Assembly (NCBI GenBank): GCA_902788205.1
Contig: CADAJJ010000008.1
Span: 1-64,000, forward strand
Source of the DNA: RUG023 sp900315435
Lineage (GTDB): Bacteria; Spirochaetota; Spirochaetia; Sphaerochaetales; Sphaerochaetaceae
DNA: 64,000 nt
Direction: 5' to 3'
The position numbers were made by a program, and so were the translations under genes. The notes under the pieces were generated by a model. That model did no database searches. It was given only the letters and a program-made list of their open reading frames with translations, and had not been told where the DNA came from. Below are positions 40,048-48,803 of the stretch, in pieces; the stretch's first letter is position 1; each line of letters starts with the position of its first letter.

Positions 40048-40608
40048 ATGCTTCACAGCATGAAGCGTCTTTCCGTCCTGATTGTGGCAACTGCCTGTTG
40101 TTCCGCACCTTTGGCTGCCGGGACCTCTATCAGTTTCGGAAGTGGGGCTTCGGCCGCCTGGTACCAGGCCCATGTCGAGGATGATGGGGACCTTCCCTTC
40201 CGTTCGGCTGCGGAGGTTACCTTATCTCCGGCCCTTGGTCTCAAGTTTGGGAATAATGGCTTGTACGCATATGTGCCTGTCTCGTATATCAGTCCATCCA
40301 TGGAGTTCAATGACAAACAATTGAAGCCCTGTCTGGAACTGGGATTCGGCATGAGGGGGGAGTGGTTCTTCACCGATGTGTTTGGGGCGATGCTCTCCGC
40401 GTCGATCAACCAAGGTTGGTACATGAGTGCCGATGAGGGCAAATTCGCTTCGTTCACCCTAGGAACAGGTCCCCTTTTCCTCCGTCAGCTCGGTCCGTCC
40501 GACCGCTTGGTGTTCTCGGTGCCAGTGGGCCTTGACATCAGGGACGACGTATTCGCCCCAACCCTGGGCGTCGGGGTGGCCTACTATCATGACGTGAGGC
40601 TGAGATGA
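40048..40608 (+). CDS. Small outer-membrane beta-barrel protein
   Basis: A 186-residue exported protein. The signal peptide ends near residue 27 (SAPLAAG). The mature part has regular strands such as TSISFGSGASAAWYQAHVED and GVGVAYYHDVRLR at the end, fitting an eight-strand barrel. AAGGA lies before ATG 40048. Its stop overlaps the start of the caspase-like lipoprotein gene (ATGA), so the two are made together. No named family is recognised. Confidence 0.6.
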   Translation: MLHSMKRLSVLIVATACCSAPLAAGTSISFGSGASAAWYQAHVEDDGDLPFRSAAEVTLSPALGLKFGNNGLYAYVPVSYISPSMEFNDKQLKPCLELGFGMRGEWFFTDVFGAMLSASINQGWYMSADEGKFASFTLGTGPLFLRQLGPSDRLVFSVPVGLDIRDDVFAPTLGVGVAYYHDVRLR

Positions 40609-41486
40609 TGGGAAAGAGACTGATGCTGGCGTTGCTCTGCGTGGTATCCCTGCTGTGTGCCGGATGCGAGCTCGTCACGGAGGAACCGAAGCGCGACGTC
40701 CATTTCATAGGTGTCGGCTTGTCCTATAAGCTGTCATCGGGTACTGCTGGATCCGGAGTCCTGATTCCCGTCGGCACGGAATCGGCCACAGGGAAGGTGC
40801 TTCCAAGTTGTCTGCATGATGTTTCGAGTGTCTATACCCGGTTCTCGACGAGGGGATATGATTCCTTTACCAGTTATAGTGGAGGCAGCTCGCTGGCCTA
40901 TATCACCGATGCGAACGGAACCACCGATTCGTATTCCCTCTGTGTTTCCGCCCTGGATTCGGTAGCTTCCGTTGCAAAAGATTCCGACCTGACGATCTTC
41001 TACTATAGCGGTCATGGATACGGCGATGGATTGCTGGTGCTGACCGATGGGATTACCCAGACGGTGTCGGGCAATACCTACGTGACTGGCAAGCTGTTGG
41101 GTGTCGACACCCTGCTTGCGAAGCTGTCCGCTATCGCTGGGGACAAGTTGGTGATCATGGACTCCTGCTATTCCGGCAATCTGGTGGATGCATGGGCGGG
41201 CCATAGTTCCGAGGGGTTCGAGCGTTTCTTCGCCGGCCATGGCGACTCCAACATCTATGTCCTGACCGCCTCGGCCGCGAGCGAGCTGTCTTTCTGCGGC
41301 TCGGAGTACGGGTATTTCACCAAGGTCGTGACTACGTTGCTCGCGGATAATTCACGGATTGCCTTCAGCGACTTGTATGACGCCGTTTCGGAGTATTTCG
41401 CGAGTCGGACCTTTGCGTATAGCGGAAACCTCTACGAGATGCATCCGGCCAGCAACACCTCGGTTCCGCTCGACCTGCTGGTCTGA
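40605..41486 (+). CDS. Caspase-like (peptidase C14 fold) lipoprotein
   Basis: A 293-residue lipoprotein with lipobox LLCAGC (Cys21). The mature domain has the caspase/metacaspase layout: strand DLTIFYYSGHGYGDG with catalytic His137, then strand DKLVIMDSCYSGNLVDAW with catalytic Cys188, and a later SAASELSFC strand. Bacterial C14 proteins cut after basic or acidic residues in stress, killing or maturation pathways. An envelope-anchored form translated together with a small barrel is unusual. Its target is unknown. It is the second gene of a two-gene operon. Confidence 0.82.
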   Translation: MMGKRLMLALLCVVSLLCAGCELVTEEPKRDVHFIGVGLSYKLSSGTAGSGVLIPVGTESATGKVLPSCLHDVSSVYTRFSTRGYDSFTSYSGGSSLAYITDANGTTDSYSLCVSALDSVASVAKDSDLTIFYYSGHGYGDGLLVLTDGITQTVSGNTYVTGKLLGVDTLLAKLSAIAGDKLVIMDSCYSGNLVDAWAGHSSEGFERFFAGHGDSNIYVLTASAASELSFCGSEYGYFTKVVTTLLADNSRIAFSDLYDAVSEYFASRTFAYSGNLYEMHPASNTSVPLDLLV

Positions 41487-41503
41487 ATCCGGTTTCTGCC
41501 ACG

Positions 41504-41532
41504 TTGACAGGAAGGGGCGGAAACTTTAGCTT
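41504..41532 (+). promoter_or_regulatory. Promoter of the NYN gene with leaderless spacing
   Basis: A perfect TTGACA (41504-41509), a 17-base spacer and TAGCTT (41527-41532), 7 nt before ATG. GAGG lies one base from ATG, too close for normal use. Confidence 0.45.
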
Positions 41533-41539
41533 CTGAGGT

Positions 41540-42175
41540 ATGGATTCCTATGTATTGATTGACGGAGGATTCCTCCGCAAGCGCTGCAGCGAGCTGCGCA
41601 CCAAGCTCCGGGCCGAAGATATCCCCTATGTCGCCCAACAACTGATGAAGCGGGAAGGTGCCAAACAGGAACTGTTCCGGATCTATTACTACGACTGTCC
41701 TCCCTTTGCCCAGGAGGTGCAGCTGCCTGTCTCCGGCGAGATCCACCGGTTCAGCCAAGACTCGCTGTACGCCCAGCAGATGCTTTTTCTCAACCAGCTC
41801 AAAGATCTGGACCATGTCTGGGTGAGGGAAGGAGTGCTTTCCTTCCAGGGCTGGCAGCTCAGGCGCGACGTGTATGACCGGGATTTCTCCAATCCGGTTC
41901 CTCGTCTGGACGATTCCTGTTTTCTTCCCCAGTTCGAGCAGAAGGAGATCGACACCCTGATTACCATGGATATCCTGCAGGCGGCCCAGGAGCGGACTGT
42001 CCGGAAGTTGTTCCTGATTGCCGGGGATACCGATTTCGCTCCAGCCCTGCGCTTTGCGCGCGAGCATGGCATCCAGGTCTATCTGTTCACTTTGGGCAAC
42101 AAGGTGAAGCAGGCGCTCCGCGAGAACGCCGACGTCGTGGTCACCGAACCGCTCAGGACTGAAGCGGCAAGGTGA
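41540..42175 (+). CDS. NYN-domain protein (LabA/DUF88-like RNase fold)
   Basis: A 211-residue protein of the PIN-like NYN superfamily. VLIDGGFLRKR carries the first acidic residue, DTLITMDILQAA the middle Asp pair and LFLIAGDTDFAPALRFAREHG the last acidic cluster. Together they form the usual metal-binding site of NYN nucleases. It probably processes or degrades RNA. It stands alone and overlaps the histidine kinase gene by 23 bp at the 3' end. Confidence 0.83.
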   Translation: MDSYVLIDGGFLRKRCSELRTKLRAEDIPYVAQQLMKREGAKQELFRIYYYDCPPFAQEVQLPVSGEIHRFSQDSLYAQQMLFLNQLKDLDHVWVREGVLSFQGWQLRRDVYDRDFSNPVPRLDDSCFLPQFEQKEIDTLITMDILQAAQERTVRKLFLIAGDTDFAPALRFAREHGIQVYLFTLGNKVKQALRENADVVVTEPLRTEAAR

Positions 42176-43373
42176 CCGTGAAGGTCAGAAGCCCGTCGTC
42201 CCAAGCGGCCGCGATGGCGCCACCATGGGTTTCGGCGATGCTTTTGGCGATTGCCAGCCCCAGGCCGAAGTTCGAGCTGGAACTGCTTTCGGGGTTGGCC
42301 TGATAGAAGCGGTCGAACAGGTGGGCAAGATGCTCCTTGGGAATCTCTTCGCTGGGGTTGGCCACCGAAAAGACCGCATGTCCATGGCGTGAGCCCACCA
42401 TGATGGTGACGGTGCTTTGTTCGGGAGCGTGGCTTGCCGCGTTTTCCAACAGCGAGGAAATCAGCTTCTGCAGGTTGCGTTTGGAACCCTTCACCATCAC
42501 GTGCGGCTCGATGTTCCTTTCGAGCTTCTGGGTTTTCTCATCGAGCAGAGCCTCCATCAGCATTGCGATGTTGGATGCCATCTCCGAAAGGTCCAGGCTG
42601 ACGAACGAAGCCCTCTGGTCCACCTCGTCGAGTTTCGCCAGGGTGAGCAGTTCCCCGATCAGGTTTCCCATCGTCTCCGCCTCGGTCTGGATTGCGTCCA
42701 GTTCCCTGCTTGGTCCCTGTTTTGCCTCGATGAGGTCGGCATTGGCCCGGATGGCGGCAAGAGGGGTTTTCAGCTCGTGGCTGCAGTCTGCGGTGAACTG
42801 TTGCTGGCGCTTGAAAGCTTCCTCTGCGGGCTTGAGCAGGATGGTAGCGAGACGTCGGGCCAGCACAAAGAACAGGAGCGCCGAGACAAGGAGGATCAGC
42901 GAGGTGCGGAGCGCCAGCCGGGCCATGCCACGCTTGACAACCGTCAGGTCCATGACCATGTAGAAGCCGCCCCACTGGCCCACATCGCCATGGTACAGGA
43001 AGTTCTGGTAGATGCCATCGTGTTCCTTGGCATCGATGATCGCCTGTGCCTGCATGGTGGTGAGGAAGTTGTTCTCGCCGGAGTACTCGATCGAGGTCAC
43101 TTTCCTCCTTTGAGAGACTCCGATGGTGGCGAAATCCCCCTGTTCCAGATAGGAGAGTCCAGGGGGTTGTCCGTCGTCATCCTCGTCCTCAAGCGCGCTG
43201 TTGCTCAACCGGGAGTAGGTCATCAAGCTCATTTTGGCCCGTTCCTGGAAGCTGAAATAGGAGAGGAAAAGGTAGGAAACGGCCAGTACCAACGCTACCG
43301 CGAAGAGCGAAAGGAACAAGGTGAGGACCACCTTGTTCCGAAGCATGTCGAGAGATCGGGTTGCTTTGGCCAT
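42153..43373 (-). CDS. Sensor histidine kinase without adjacent response regulator
   Basis: A 406-residue membrane kinase. One helix lies at residues 15-38 and a second near 170-190, enclosing a periplasmic sensor. The dimerisation box FTADCSHELKTPLAAIRANA holds the phospho-His near residue 205. The ATP-binding domain shows NAASHAPEQ, a divergent FSVANPSE G1 region and FGLGLAIAKSIAETHGG. It is of the baeS/phoR type. No response-regulator gene is next to it, so its partner is elsewhere. The start at 43373 (MAKATRSL) is 7 nt from a -10 box; 43382 is an alternative. Confidence 0.86.
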   Translation of the reverse strand: MAKATRSLDMLRNKVVLTLFLSLFAVALVLAVSYLFLSYFSFQERAKMSLMTYSRLSNSALEDEDDDGQPPGLSYLEQGDFATIGVSQRRKVTSIEYSGENNFLTTMQAQAIIDAKEHDGIYQNFLYHGDVGQWGGFYMVMDLTVVKRGMARLALRTSLILLVSALLFFVLARRLATILLKPAEEAFKRQQQFTADCSHELKTPLAAIRANADLIEAKQGPSRELDAIQTEAETMGNLIGELLTLAKLDEVDQRASFVSLDLSEMASNIAMLMEALLDEKTQKLERNIEPHVMVKGSKRNLQKLISSLLENAASHAPEQSTVTIMVGSRHGHAVFSVANPSEEIPKEHLAHLFDRFYQANPESSSSSNFGLGLAIAKSIAETHGGAIAAAWDDGLLTFTVTLPLQS

Positions 43374-43380
43374 GGTTCCC

Positions 43381-43410
43381 ATAGTAACGAGAATTCCATG
43401 GGAGAAACAA
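43381..43410 (-). promoter_or_regulatory. Promoter of the histidine kinase gene with leaderless spacing
   Basis: TTGTTT (43405-43410), an 18-base spacer and TACTAT (43381-43386) on the minus strand, 7 nt before ATG 43373. Confidence 0.4.
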
Positions 43411-43522
43411 GGAATGCCGGAGTGAAGTTTTGTGATATGTGTTTGGACCGCCTGAAGGTAGGAAAAAACTGTGGCTAAATCAAACATACTATGCTAATTT
43501 TACGCTAGTAGGAGGATCGTTC

Positions 43523-44383
43523 ATGAAACGGAAACCGTTCTTTTGCATCACGGCGACTGCCATCCTCTATGCCTTGCTACTCATTGGTTGTGATGCTTTG
43601 GATTCTGCCATGGATACCATGAGCAAGAACCTGTATGAAGAGTCTGGACTTGTCAGCGCCGACACCTCGAGCGCTGACGATGTGGCGGGACAAGTCGCAG
43701 GCCTTACCGCTTTCACGGTATACGATACATCGAAAACGGCCGATATCGAGAAGATCGCTGCCCAGTATGGGTACTCGGTGGAAAGCGGGGATGGTAAGGC
43801 AATTTTCGACTCGCTGAAAAACGTGCTCGATGAGGCCGGACTTGGAGCGCTGAAGGTCATGACTCCGCTTGACCATGAAGCCGCGGACGCGCTGACCCAA
43901 AGTGTCTCCAAGGCGCTCGCCTCCGAGGCGGCGAAAAAGGAACTGGTGGACCAGCTGGGAAAGAAAGCGACCGGAGACTCGCTGATAGCCGCCAAGCAGA
44001 GCCTGCAGTTGCTCAACAAGGTGGTCGAGGCTGTCAAGGCGCCCGACGTATGGAAGGCGATGGGCATCGCGGATGACGATTCCATCAAGGAAGTGGTCAC
44101 CGAAGTGCTGGATTCCCTTGCCACCATCGACATCGAGGACGCCACCATCACCCAGGGTGACGTGCTGGTCCTGCAGATGACCACCAATGTCATCTCCAGC
44201 ACCATCTCCACCTATGTGAAAAAGGCGGCATCAGGAAGTACCGACGTCTCGCTGGTGAAGATTGCCGAGGACCTGCTTTCCGGGGTCCAGAACATCCAGA
44301 ATGTCGCAGGGGAGCTGGACGGGAGCACCAAAGGCTTCTTCGATTTCAAGATTGGCGATTTGCTTGACAAGCTTGACGGCTGA
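43523..44383 (+). CDS. Lipoprotein of unknown function paired with a barrel protein
   Basis: A 286-residue lipoprotein with lipobox LLLIGC (Cys17). The mature part is mostly helical and rich in Ala, Asp and Ser (KKELVDQLGKKATGDSLIAA). No known domain is seen. GGAGG precedes ATG 43523. It is followed 12 nt later by a FadL-like barrel gene, so the two may form an envelope complex. Confidence 0.65.
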   Translation: MKRKPFFCITATAILYALLLIGCDALDSAMDTMSKNLYEESGLVSADTSSADDVAGQVAGLTAFTVYDTSKTADIEKIAAQYGYSVESGDGKAIFDSLKNVLDEAGLGALKVMTPLDHEAADALTQSVSKALASEAAKKELVDQLGKKATGDSLIAAKQSLQLLNKVVEAVKAPDVWKAMGIADDDSIKEVVTEVLDSLATIDIEDATITQGDVLVLQMTTNVISSTISTYVKKAASGSTDVSLVKIAEDLLSGVQNIQNVAGELDGSTKGFFDFKIGDLLDKLDG

Positions 44384-44395
44384 GGAGGATAGCAG

Positions 44396-45571
44396 ATGAG
44401 AAAACATATTCTGATAGGATTGTCCTTGATAGCAGCCGTGTCGTCCGTTTTCGGAGCCGATGTCTCGCCAGGTTCCGTTCCCTATACGCTCTGTGGCGAG
44501 GTTTTCGGTCCGACGAGCGCCCGCGTCACCGGCATGGGCGGCGCGGGATTGGGCATGACCGGTTACTCGGATGCCTTCCTGTACAACCCGGCAGCCTTGG
44601 GCGAGTCCCATTTCCGCCTGTCGGTACCGACCTTCAGCGTGACGGTGTTCAACCCAAGGAAAATCAACGATACCGATTTCTTCGATGACGTGAAGGACGC
44701 CGACTGGGTGAACGCCGCCGACGATCTGATGAGCACGCTGACCTACGGCATGAACGAGCTGGAACGCGTCGACCTGGGCATCAACGGCCAGTTCGGCCAC
44801 GTGGGGGTCGCCCTGAACACCAGGGAGCGGATGCTCGCCAACCTGAATACCTCCAGCTACGTGGACGGCGAATACATCCTTGAGGACACGACGGCTTTGA
44901 CTGTCGGTTTTGGCTATCGTTTCCCGCTGTTCAGCGACCAGTTTTCCCTGGATATCGGAGCCAACGCGCAGTTCCTCTATCAGCTCTACACCCAGGCGAT
45001 CGACAAGACGACGATTGACGCCTTTATCGACGACCAGAGCGACCCCACCTTCCCGCTTGTGGCAGGCTGGGCCTTGCCGTTTGCCGCCGGGGTCAACCTG
45101 AACCTGCCGCTCGGCTTCCGCGCCAGTGGCGTGGTGAGGAACCTGAACGGAAAGTTCCGCTACCAGCTGTTCTCCGAGGCTAAAGACTTCGACTTCGGCG
45201 AGAGCCTGAAGGGAGAGGACCTCTCTTACGACGCGGGCGTCCGTTTTGACGCCGGTGTGATGTGGTCTTCGCCGTTTCCCATGCTGAACAAGCTCTTCCA
45301 TCCGACCCTCTCGGTCGACGTGCTGGACGTTGCCCGTATCAGCGACAAGGAGGATTTGCTCGGCAACCTGTATGCCGGCGCCCAGGTCACCCTGTTCAAT
45401 TTCCTTGATGTGCGGTGCGGTCTTGCCCAAGGCTACCAGAGCGTGGGTATCGGACTTGACGTCCTGGTCTTCCACATCGACGCCTCCTACTGGAGACGCG
45501 AGTATGGGGAGAACTATCTGGACAAGAGCATCGACGCGCTGACGCTCCGCTTCCAGTTGCTTACCCGCTGA
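44396..45571 (+). CDS. FadL-like outer-membrane protein (UPF0164/TraF-like)
   Basis: A 391-residue exported barrel. The signal peptide ends near residue 22 (SSVFGA). The mature start GPTSARVTGMGGAGLGMTGY then SDAFLYNPAALGE is the hallmark of FadL-superfamily proteins of the PorV / UPF0164 kind, which spirochaetes carry in several copies. Strands with DLGINGQFGHVGVALN follow. It is cotranscribed with the upstream lipoprotein gene and ends at a terminator. Likely role: passage of hydrophobic compounds or an envelope scaffold. Confidence 0.7.
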   Translation: MRKHILIGLSLIAAVSSVFGADVSPGSVPYTLCGEVFGPTSARVTGMGGAGLGMTGYSDAFLYNPAALGESHFRLSVPTFSVTVFNPRKINDTDFFDDVKDADWVNAADDLMSTLTYGMNELERVDLGINGQFGHVGVALNTRERMLANLNTSSYVDGEYILEDTTALTVGFGYRFPLFSDQFSLDIGANAQFLYQLYTQAIDKTTIDAFIDDQSDPTFPLVAGWALPFAAGVNLNLPLGFRASGVVRNLNGKFRYQLFSEAKDFDFGESLKGEDLSYDAGVRFDAGVMWSSPFPMLNKLFHPTLSVDVLDVARISDKEDLLGNLYAGAQVTLFNFLDVRCGLAQGYQSVGIGLDVLVFHIDASYWRREYGENYLDKSIDALTLRFQLLTR

Positions 45572-45591
45572 TCGCTCCGGAGGAGTTTCGG

Positions 45592-45617
45592 ACGGGCTGG
45601 CCGGCGCGCCAGCCCGT
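45592..45617 (+). terminator. Rho-independent terminator of the lipoprotein/barrel operon
   Basis: ACGGGCTGGC (45592-45601) pairs perfectly with GCCAGCCCGT (45608-45617), followed by TTGTTTG. Confidence 0.85.
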
Positions 45618-45870
45618 TTGTTTGTGCCTGGAGTGGTTGAAAATCGCGGAATACCCGAAAACTGCAGGTACTGGAAGATGGAACTCCTGCTGGTGGAACC
45701 TGGCAGGGTATTGCGTGCCTGGGAACAAGGCCATTCCCCTGCGTATCGGGTTGTGCTTGCAGGCCTTGCGCGGCTTTTTTTCGGAATATTCCGGTACTTG
45801 TTGTGCGAAATCGCTACACTTTGTATGGAAAACGTGCCATACTGGTGCCACTTTCTCTCAAGAGGTATGT
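45618..45870. other. Leader region of the NhaC-type antiporter gene
   Basis: About 250 bases between the terminator and the antiporter start. Open frames cross it but have no recognisable content. It contains GGAATATTCC and a promoter-like TACACT near 45812, without a clear -35 box. AGAGG near 45861 is the ribosome site of the antiporter. Confidence 0.4.
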
Positions 45871-47487
45871 ATGGAGAGTTTTGGTGCCTGGGGGCTGATT
45901 CCCCCGATTCTGACCATCACGCTTGCCTTTGTGACGAAGGACGTGGTGATTTCCTTGTTTCTGGGTATTTTCACGGGTTCGCTGATTGTCTCAGGAGGCA
46001 ATCCTTTTGCCGCCATGACGCATCTGGTCGACCTGATCGCCGGAAGCTTGAATGACGGATGGAACATCCGCATCTTCCTTTTCTGCGCCATGCTCGGCGG
46101 ACTGGTCGGCATGCTGAGCCGTACCGGCAGCGCCAAAGCGTTCGGCCGATGGGCGGCGAAAAAGCTGCATGGCGGCAGGTCCTCGTTGCTGATGGCGTGG
46201 TTCTGCGGCCTGCTTGTTTTCGTCGACGACTATTTCAACAGCCTTGCGGTCGGGACGGTCATGCGGCCGATTACCGACAAGCACAAGATTCCCCGCGCCC
46301 AGCTTGCCTATATTCTCGACAGTACCGCGGCACCGGTCTGCATCCTGATGCCGATTTCCTCGTGGGTCGTCACGGTCATGTCGATCGTGAAGGGGAGCGA
46401 GGGTTTCGAGCGGTTCGGCATCAGCGAGCTGTCGTTCTTCCTTCGCACCATTCCCTATAACATCTATGCGATCCTGACCTTGGTCATGGTGCTGGCCACC
46501 ACCCAGGCCAACCTCAACTTCGGACCGATGGCGGCAAGCATCCGGTACGCCAGGAGCACAGGCAAGCTGTACAACGAGGCCTATGGCCAGGCTCCCGGCG
46601 AGGTTTCGGTGGAAGACGGCTCCGCTCGTGCCCGCGCCATCGACATGTTGCTGCCCATCATCGTCCTGATCGTGATTGCCGTCCTGATGTTCCCGATGAC
46701 CACCTGGATGCAGGCGCGGGACGGCGCGACGGTCGTCACGATCGCCGACGCCATGCGCTCGATGACCCTGGCAGATGCGTTCAACAATACTGACGCGTCC
46801 CGCGCGCTCTTCTACGCGGTCATTTTCACCACAGTGATTACGTACATCTATTATCTTTGCCGCGGATTGTTCACCCCGAAAACGGCCAGCGACGCGTTGG
46901 TTGACGGCATCAAGAGCATGGTTCCCGCCCTGATCATCCTGACCATGGCGTGGACGATCGGCACAATCATCAAGAGCAGCCCGGAGGATGGCGGCCTCGG
47001 TCTTGCCACGTTCCTTTCCAAGACCGTTGTCGGCGGCGGGTTTCCCCTCCAGCTGGTCCCCATCATCGCCGTCGCCCTCTCGGCTCTGATTTCCTTTTCC
47101 ACCGGTACTTCGTGGGGAACCTTCGCCATCATGATTCCCATTGTCATGCCGATTGCCGTAGGTCTTGCCGAGGCAAAGGGGCTGGACGGCGCGGCCACGC
47201 TGAACGCTACCCTGATTGCCGTGGGCGCAGTGCTTTCCGGGGCGGTCTTCGGCGACCATGCCTCGCCCATCAGCGACACGACGATCCTTTCCTCGGTCGG
47301 TTCCGGTTGCCCGCATCTGGAGCACGTGAAGACCCAGATGCCTTACGCGGTGACGGTGATGCTCTGCGCGTCGTTCGGCTACCTGCTCGGGGGTGTTTTC
47401 TTGAACGAGATTGTCGCCTGGGCCGGTACCCTGGCCGTCTTTGCCCTGGCCCTGGCCATCCTTCCCCGGAAGTGGGCTCAGGACTGA
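45871..47487 (+). CDS. nhaC: NhaC-family Na+/H+ (or lactate/malate-type) antiporter
   Basis: A 538-residue transporter with about eleven hydrophobic segments. It starts GLIPPILTITLAFVTKDVV, carries GRWAAKKLHGGRSSLLMAWF and VFVDDYFNSLAVG in the first half, and STGTSWGTFAIMIPIVMPIA and GAVFGDHASPISDTTILSS in the second. These last two are the family signatures. NhaC-type proteins exchange Na+ for H+; close relatives (MleN) couple organic acids. ATG 45871 follows AGAGG at a usual distance; the longer upstream frame lacks conservation. The stop codon directly abuts the stop of the convergent ABC gene. Confidence 0.88.
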   Translation: MESFGAWGLIPPILTITLAFVTKDVVISLFLGIFTGSLIVSGGNPFAAMTHLVDLIAGSLNDGWNIRIFLFCAMLGGLVGMLSRTGSAKAFGRWAAKKLHGGRSSLLMAWFCGLLVFVDDYFNSLAVGTVMRPITDKHKIPRAQLAYILDSTAAPVCILMPISSWVVTVMSIVKGSEGFERFGISELSFFLRTIPYNIYAILTLVMVLATTQANLNFGPMAASIRYARSTGKLYNEAYGQAPGEVSVEDGSARARAIDMLLPIIVLIVIAVLMFPMTTWMQARDGATVVTIADAMRSMTLADAFNNTDASRALFYAVIFTTVITYIYYLCRGLFTPKTASDALVDGIKSMVPALIILTMAWTIGTIIKSSPEDGGLGLATFLSKTVVGGGFPLQLVPIIAVALSALISFSTGTSWGTFAIMIPIVMPIAVGLAEAKGLDGAATLNATLIAVGAVLSGAVFGDHASPISDTTILSSVGSGCPHLEHVKTQMPYAVTVMLCASFGYLLGGVFLNEIVAWAGTLAVFALALAILPRKWAQD

Positions 47488-48045
47488 CTACAACCTGATC
47501 ATCCTCACGTCACCCATCAGCGCTACCTCGCGTGTGTCATGGGTGACGAGGATGGTGGTTTTCCTTTCCGCAAGTTTCAGGAACAGCCTGATCACCTCTT
47601 CCTTCGTCTCGTCGTCCAGTCCCGTGAACGGCTCATCCAGCAGGAGGATGTCGCTTTGTGCGGCAAGAGCCCGGGCAAGCGCCACCCGTCTTTGCATCCC
47701 CCCCGAAAGATATTTGACTGGTTGGCGCAGGCTGTCCCCGAGCCCCAGCTCCACCAGGAGCCGGTTCGCCGTGCCGGAATCGGAGACCAGCCGGACATTG
47801 GCGCTCGCGGAAAGGTTCCGGCAGAGCCGGTTTTCCTGAAAGACCATGGAAAAGCGTTTTCCCCTGAGGGCCGAGAGATCCCCCGCATCCGGTTGCTCGA
47901 GACCGCAGATGATCCGAAGCAGGGTGGTTTTCCCGCTCCCGGAAGGGCCGGCAAGGACGTTGATCTTTCCCTCGTCGATGGTGAAGGTCCGGTCTTGAAA
48001 GACCGGGTGGACGCCATAGCTTTTCGACAGGTGGGAAATGGTCAT
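47488..48045 (-). CDS. ABC transporter ATPase (SsuB/TauB type)
   Basis: A compact 185-residue ATPase. Walker A is AGPSGSGKTT (about residue 31), the signature YLSGGMQRRVALARAL about 110 and Walker B ILLLDEPFTG about 130. It is shorter than usual for the nitrate/sulfonate/taurine class but contains all motifs. The start at 48045 is set by the ATGA overlap with the permease gene. It is the last gene of a four-gene operon. Confidence 0.87.
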   Translation of the reverse strand: MTISHLSKSYGVHPVFQDRTFTIDEGKINVLAGPSGSGKTTLLRIICGLEQPDAGDLSALRGKRFSMVFQENRLCRNLSASANVRLVSDSGTANRLLVELGLGDSLRQPVKYLSGGMQRRVALARALAAQSDILLLDEPFTGLDDETKEEVIRLFLKLAERKTTILVTHDTREVALMGDVRMIRL

Positions 48046-48803
48046 GCGGCCACCTCCAGTTTGCGGGCCAGTTGCCGGAACAGCCCGAGGACCAGATGCT
48101 CGCAGAGCACGCTGAGCAAGGCGATGGTCAGCGTCCAGGCAAACAGGCTGGCGGTATCCAGATAGGTCTTCGCCTGGTACAAGTGGTCGCCGATGGTATG
48201 GTCGGGAAGCCCGATCACCTCCGCGGCGATGCCGCTTTTCCATGCAAGACCGAGTCCGAGCGAGCAAGCGCTGTGGAAAAAGGGCATCACTTGGGAAAGA
48301 TAGATGCTGGTAATCCGTTTCCGCTGGGGAATCCGGAAAAGATCCGCCATCTCCAGCAACTGCCGGTCAGTGCTTTCCAATCCTTCCAGCACATTGGCAT
48401 AGACCAGCGGGAAACACATCAGGAAACTGGTCGCGATCGCAAGGTTCCTCGAGGGAATCCAGATCAGAAGCAGGATGATGAACGAGGCGACTGGAATCGT
48501 CTTGATGGTCTTCACCAGAGGAGAGAGCAAAGTCTTGACAACCCGGCTCCGATAGGCAAGGACCGCCAGGATGATGCCGGCAAGGACCGACAGGAGAAAG
48601 CCTAAGGCGATGCGCTTCAGCGTGTTGAGGATCGAGTACCAGAACTCGCCCTGCCTGACGAGACCTGCCAGCCGCGTCAGGACGGTGGCCGGACCGACAA
48701 GCAGGACGCGTTCATTGACGAGGGCGCTGGCGACTTGCCAGACGACCAGCCAGAAGGCCACGGCGACAATTGCCGTGGCTCTGGTTTTCCCCTTAGAGCG
48801 CAT
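48042..48803 (-). CDS. ABC transporter permease (SsuC/TauC type)
   Basis: A 253-residue membrane protein with about six helices. The EAA-like loop is in LEMADLFRIPQRKRITSIYLSQVMPFF, read in two parts around residues 155-180. It follows the binding-protein gene with an 11-bp overlap and precedes the ATPase gene with an ATGA overlap. Together they form one importer for a small anion or a thiamine-precursor-like solute. Confidence 0.85.
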   Translation of the reverse strand: MRSKGKTRATAIVAVAFWLVVWQVASALVNERVLLVGPATVLTRLAGLVRQGEFWYSILNTLKRIALGFLLSVLAGIILAVLAYRSRVVKTLLSPLVKTIKTIPVASFIILLLIWIPSRNLAIATSFLMCFPLVYANVLEGLESTDRQLLEMADLFRIPQRKRITSIYLSQVMPFFHSACSLGLGLAWKSGIAAEVIGLPDHTIGDHLYQAKTYLDTASLFAWTLTIALLSVLCEHLVLGLFRQLARKLEVAA

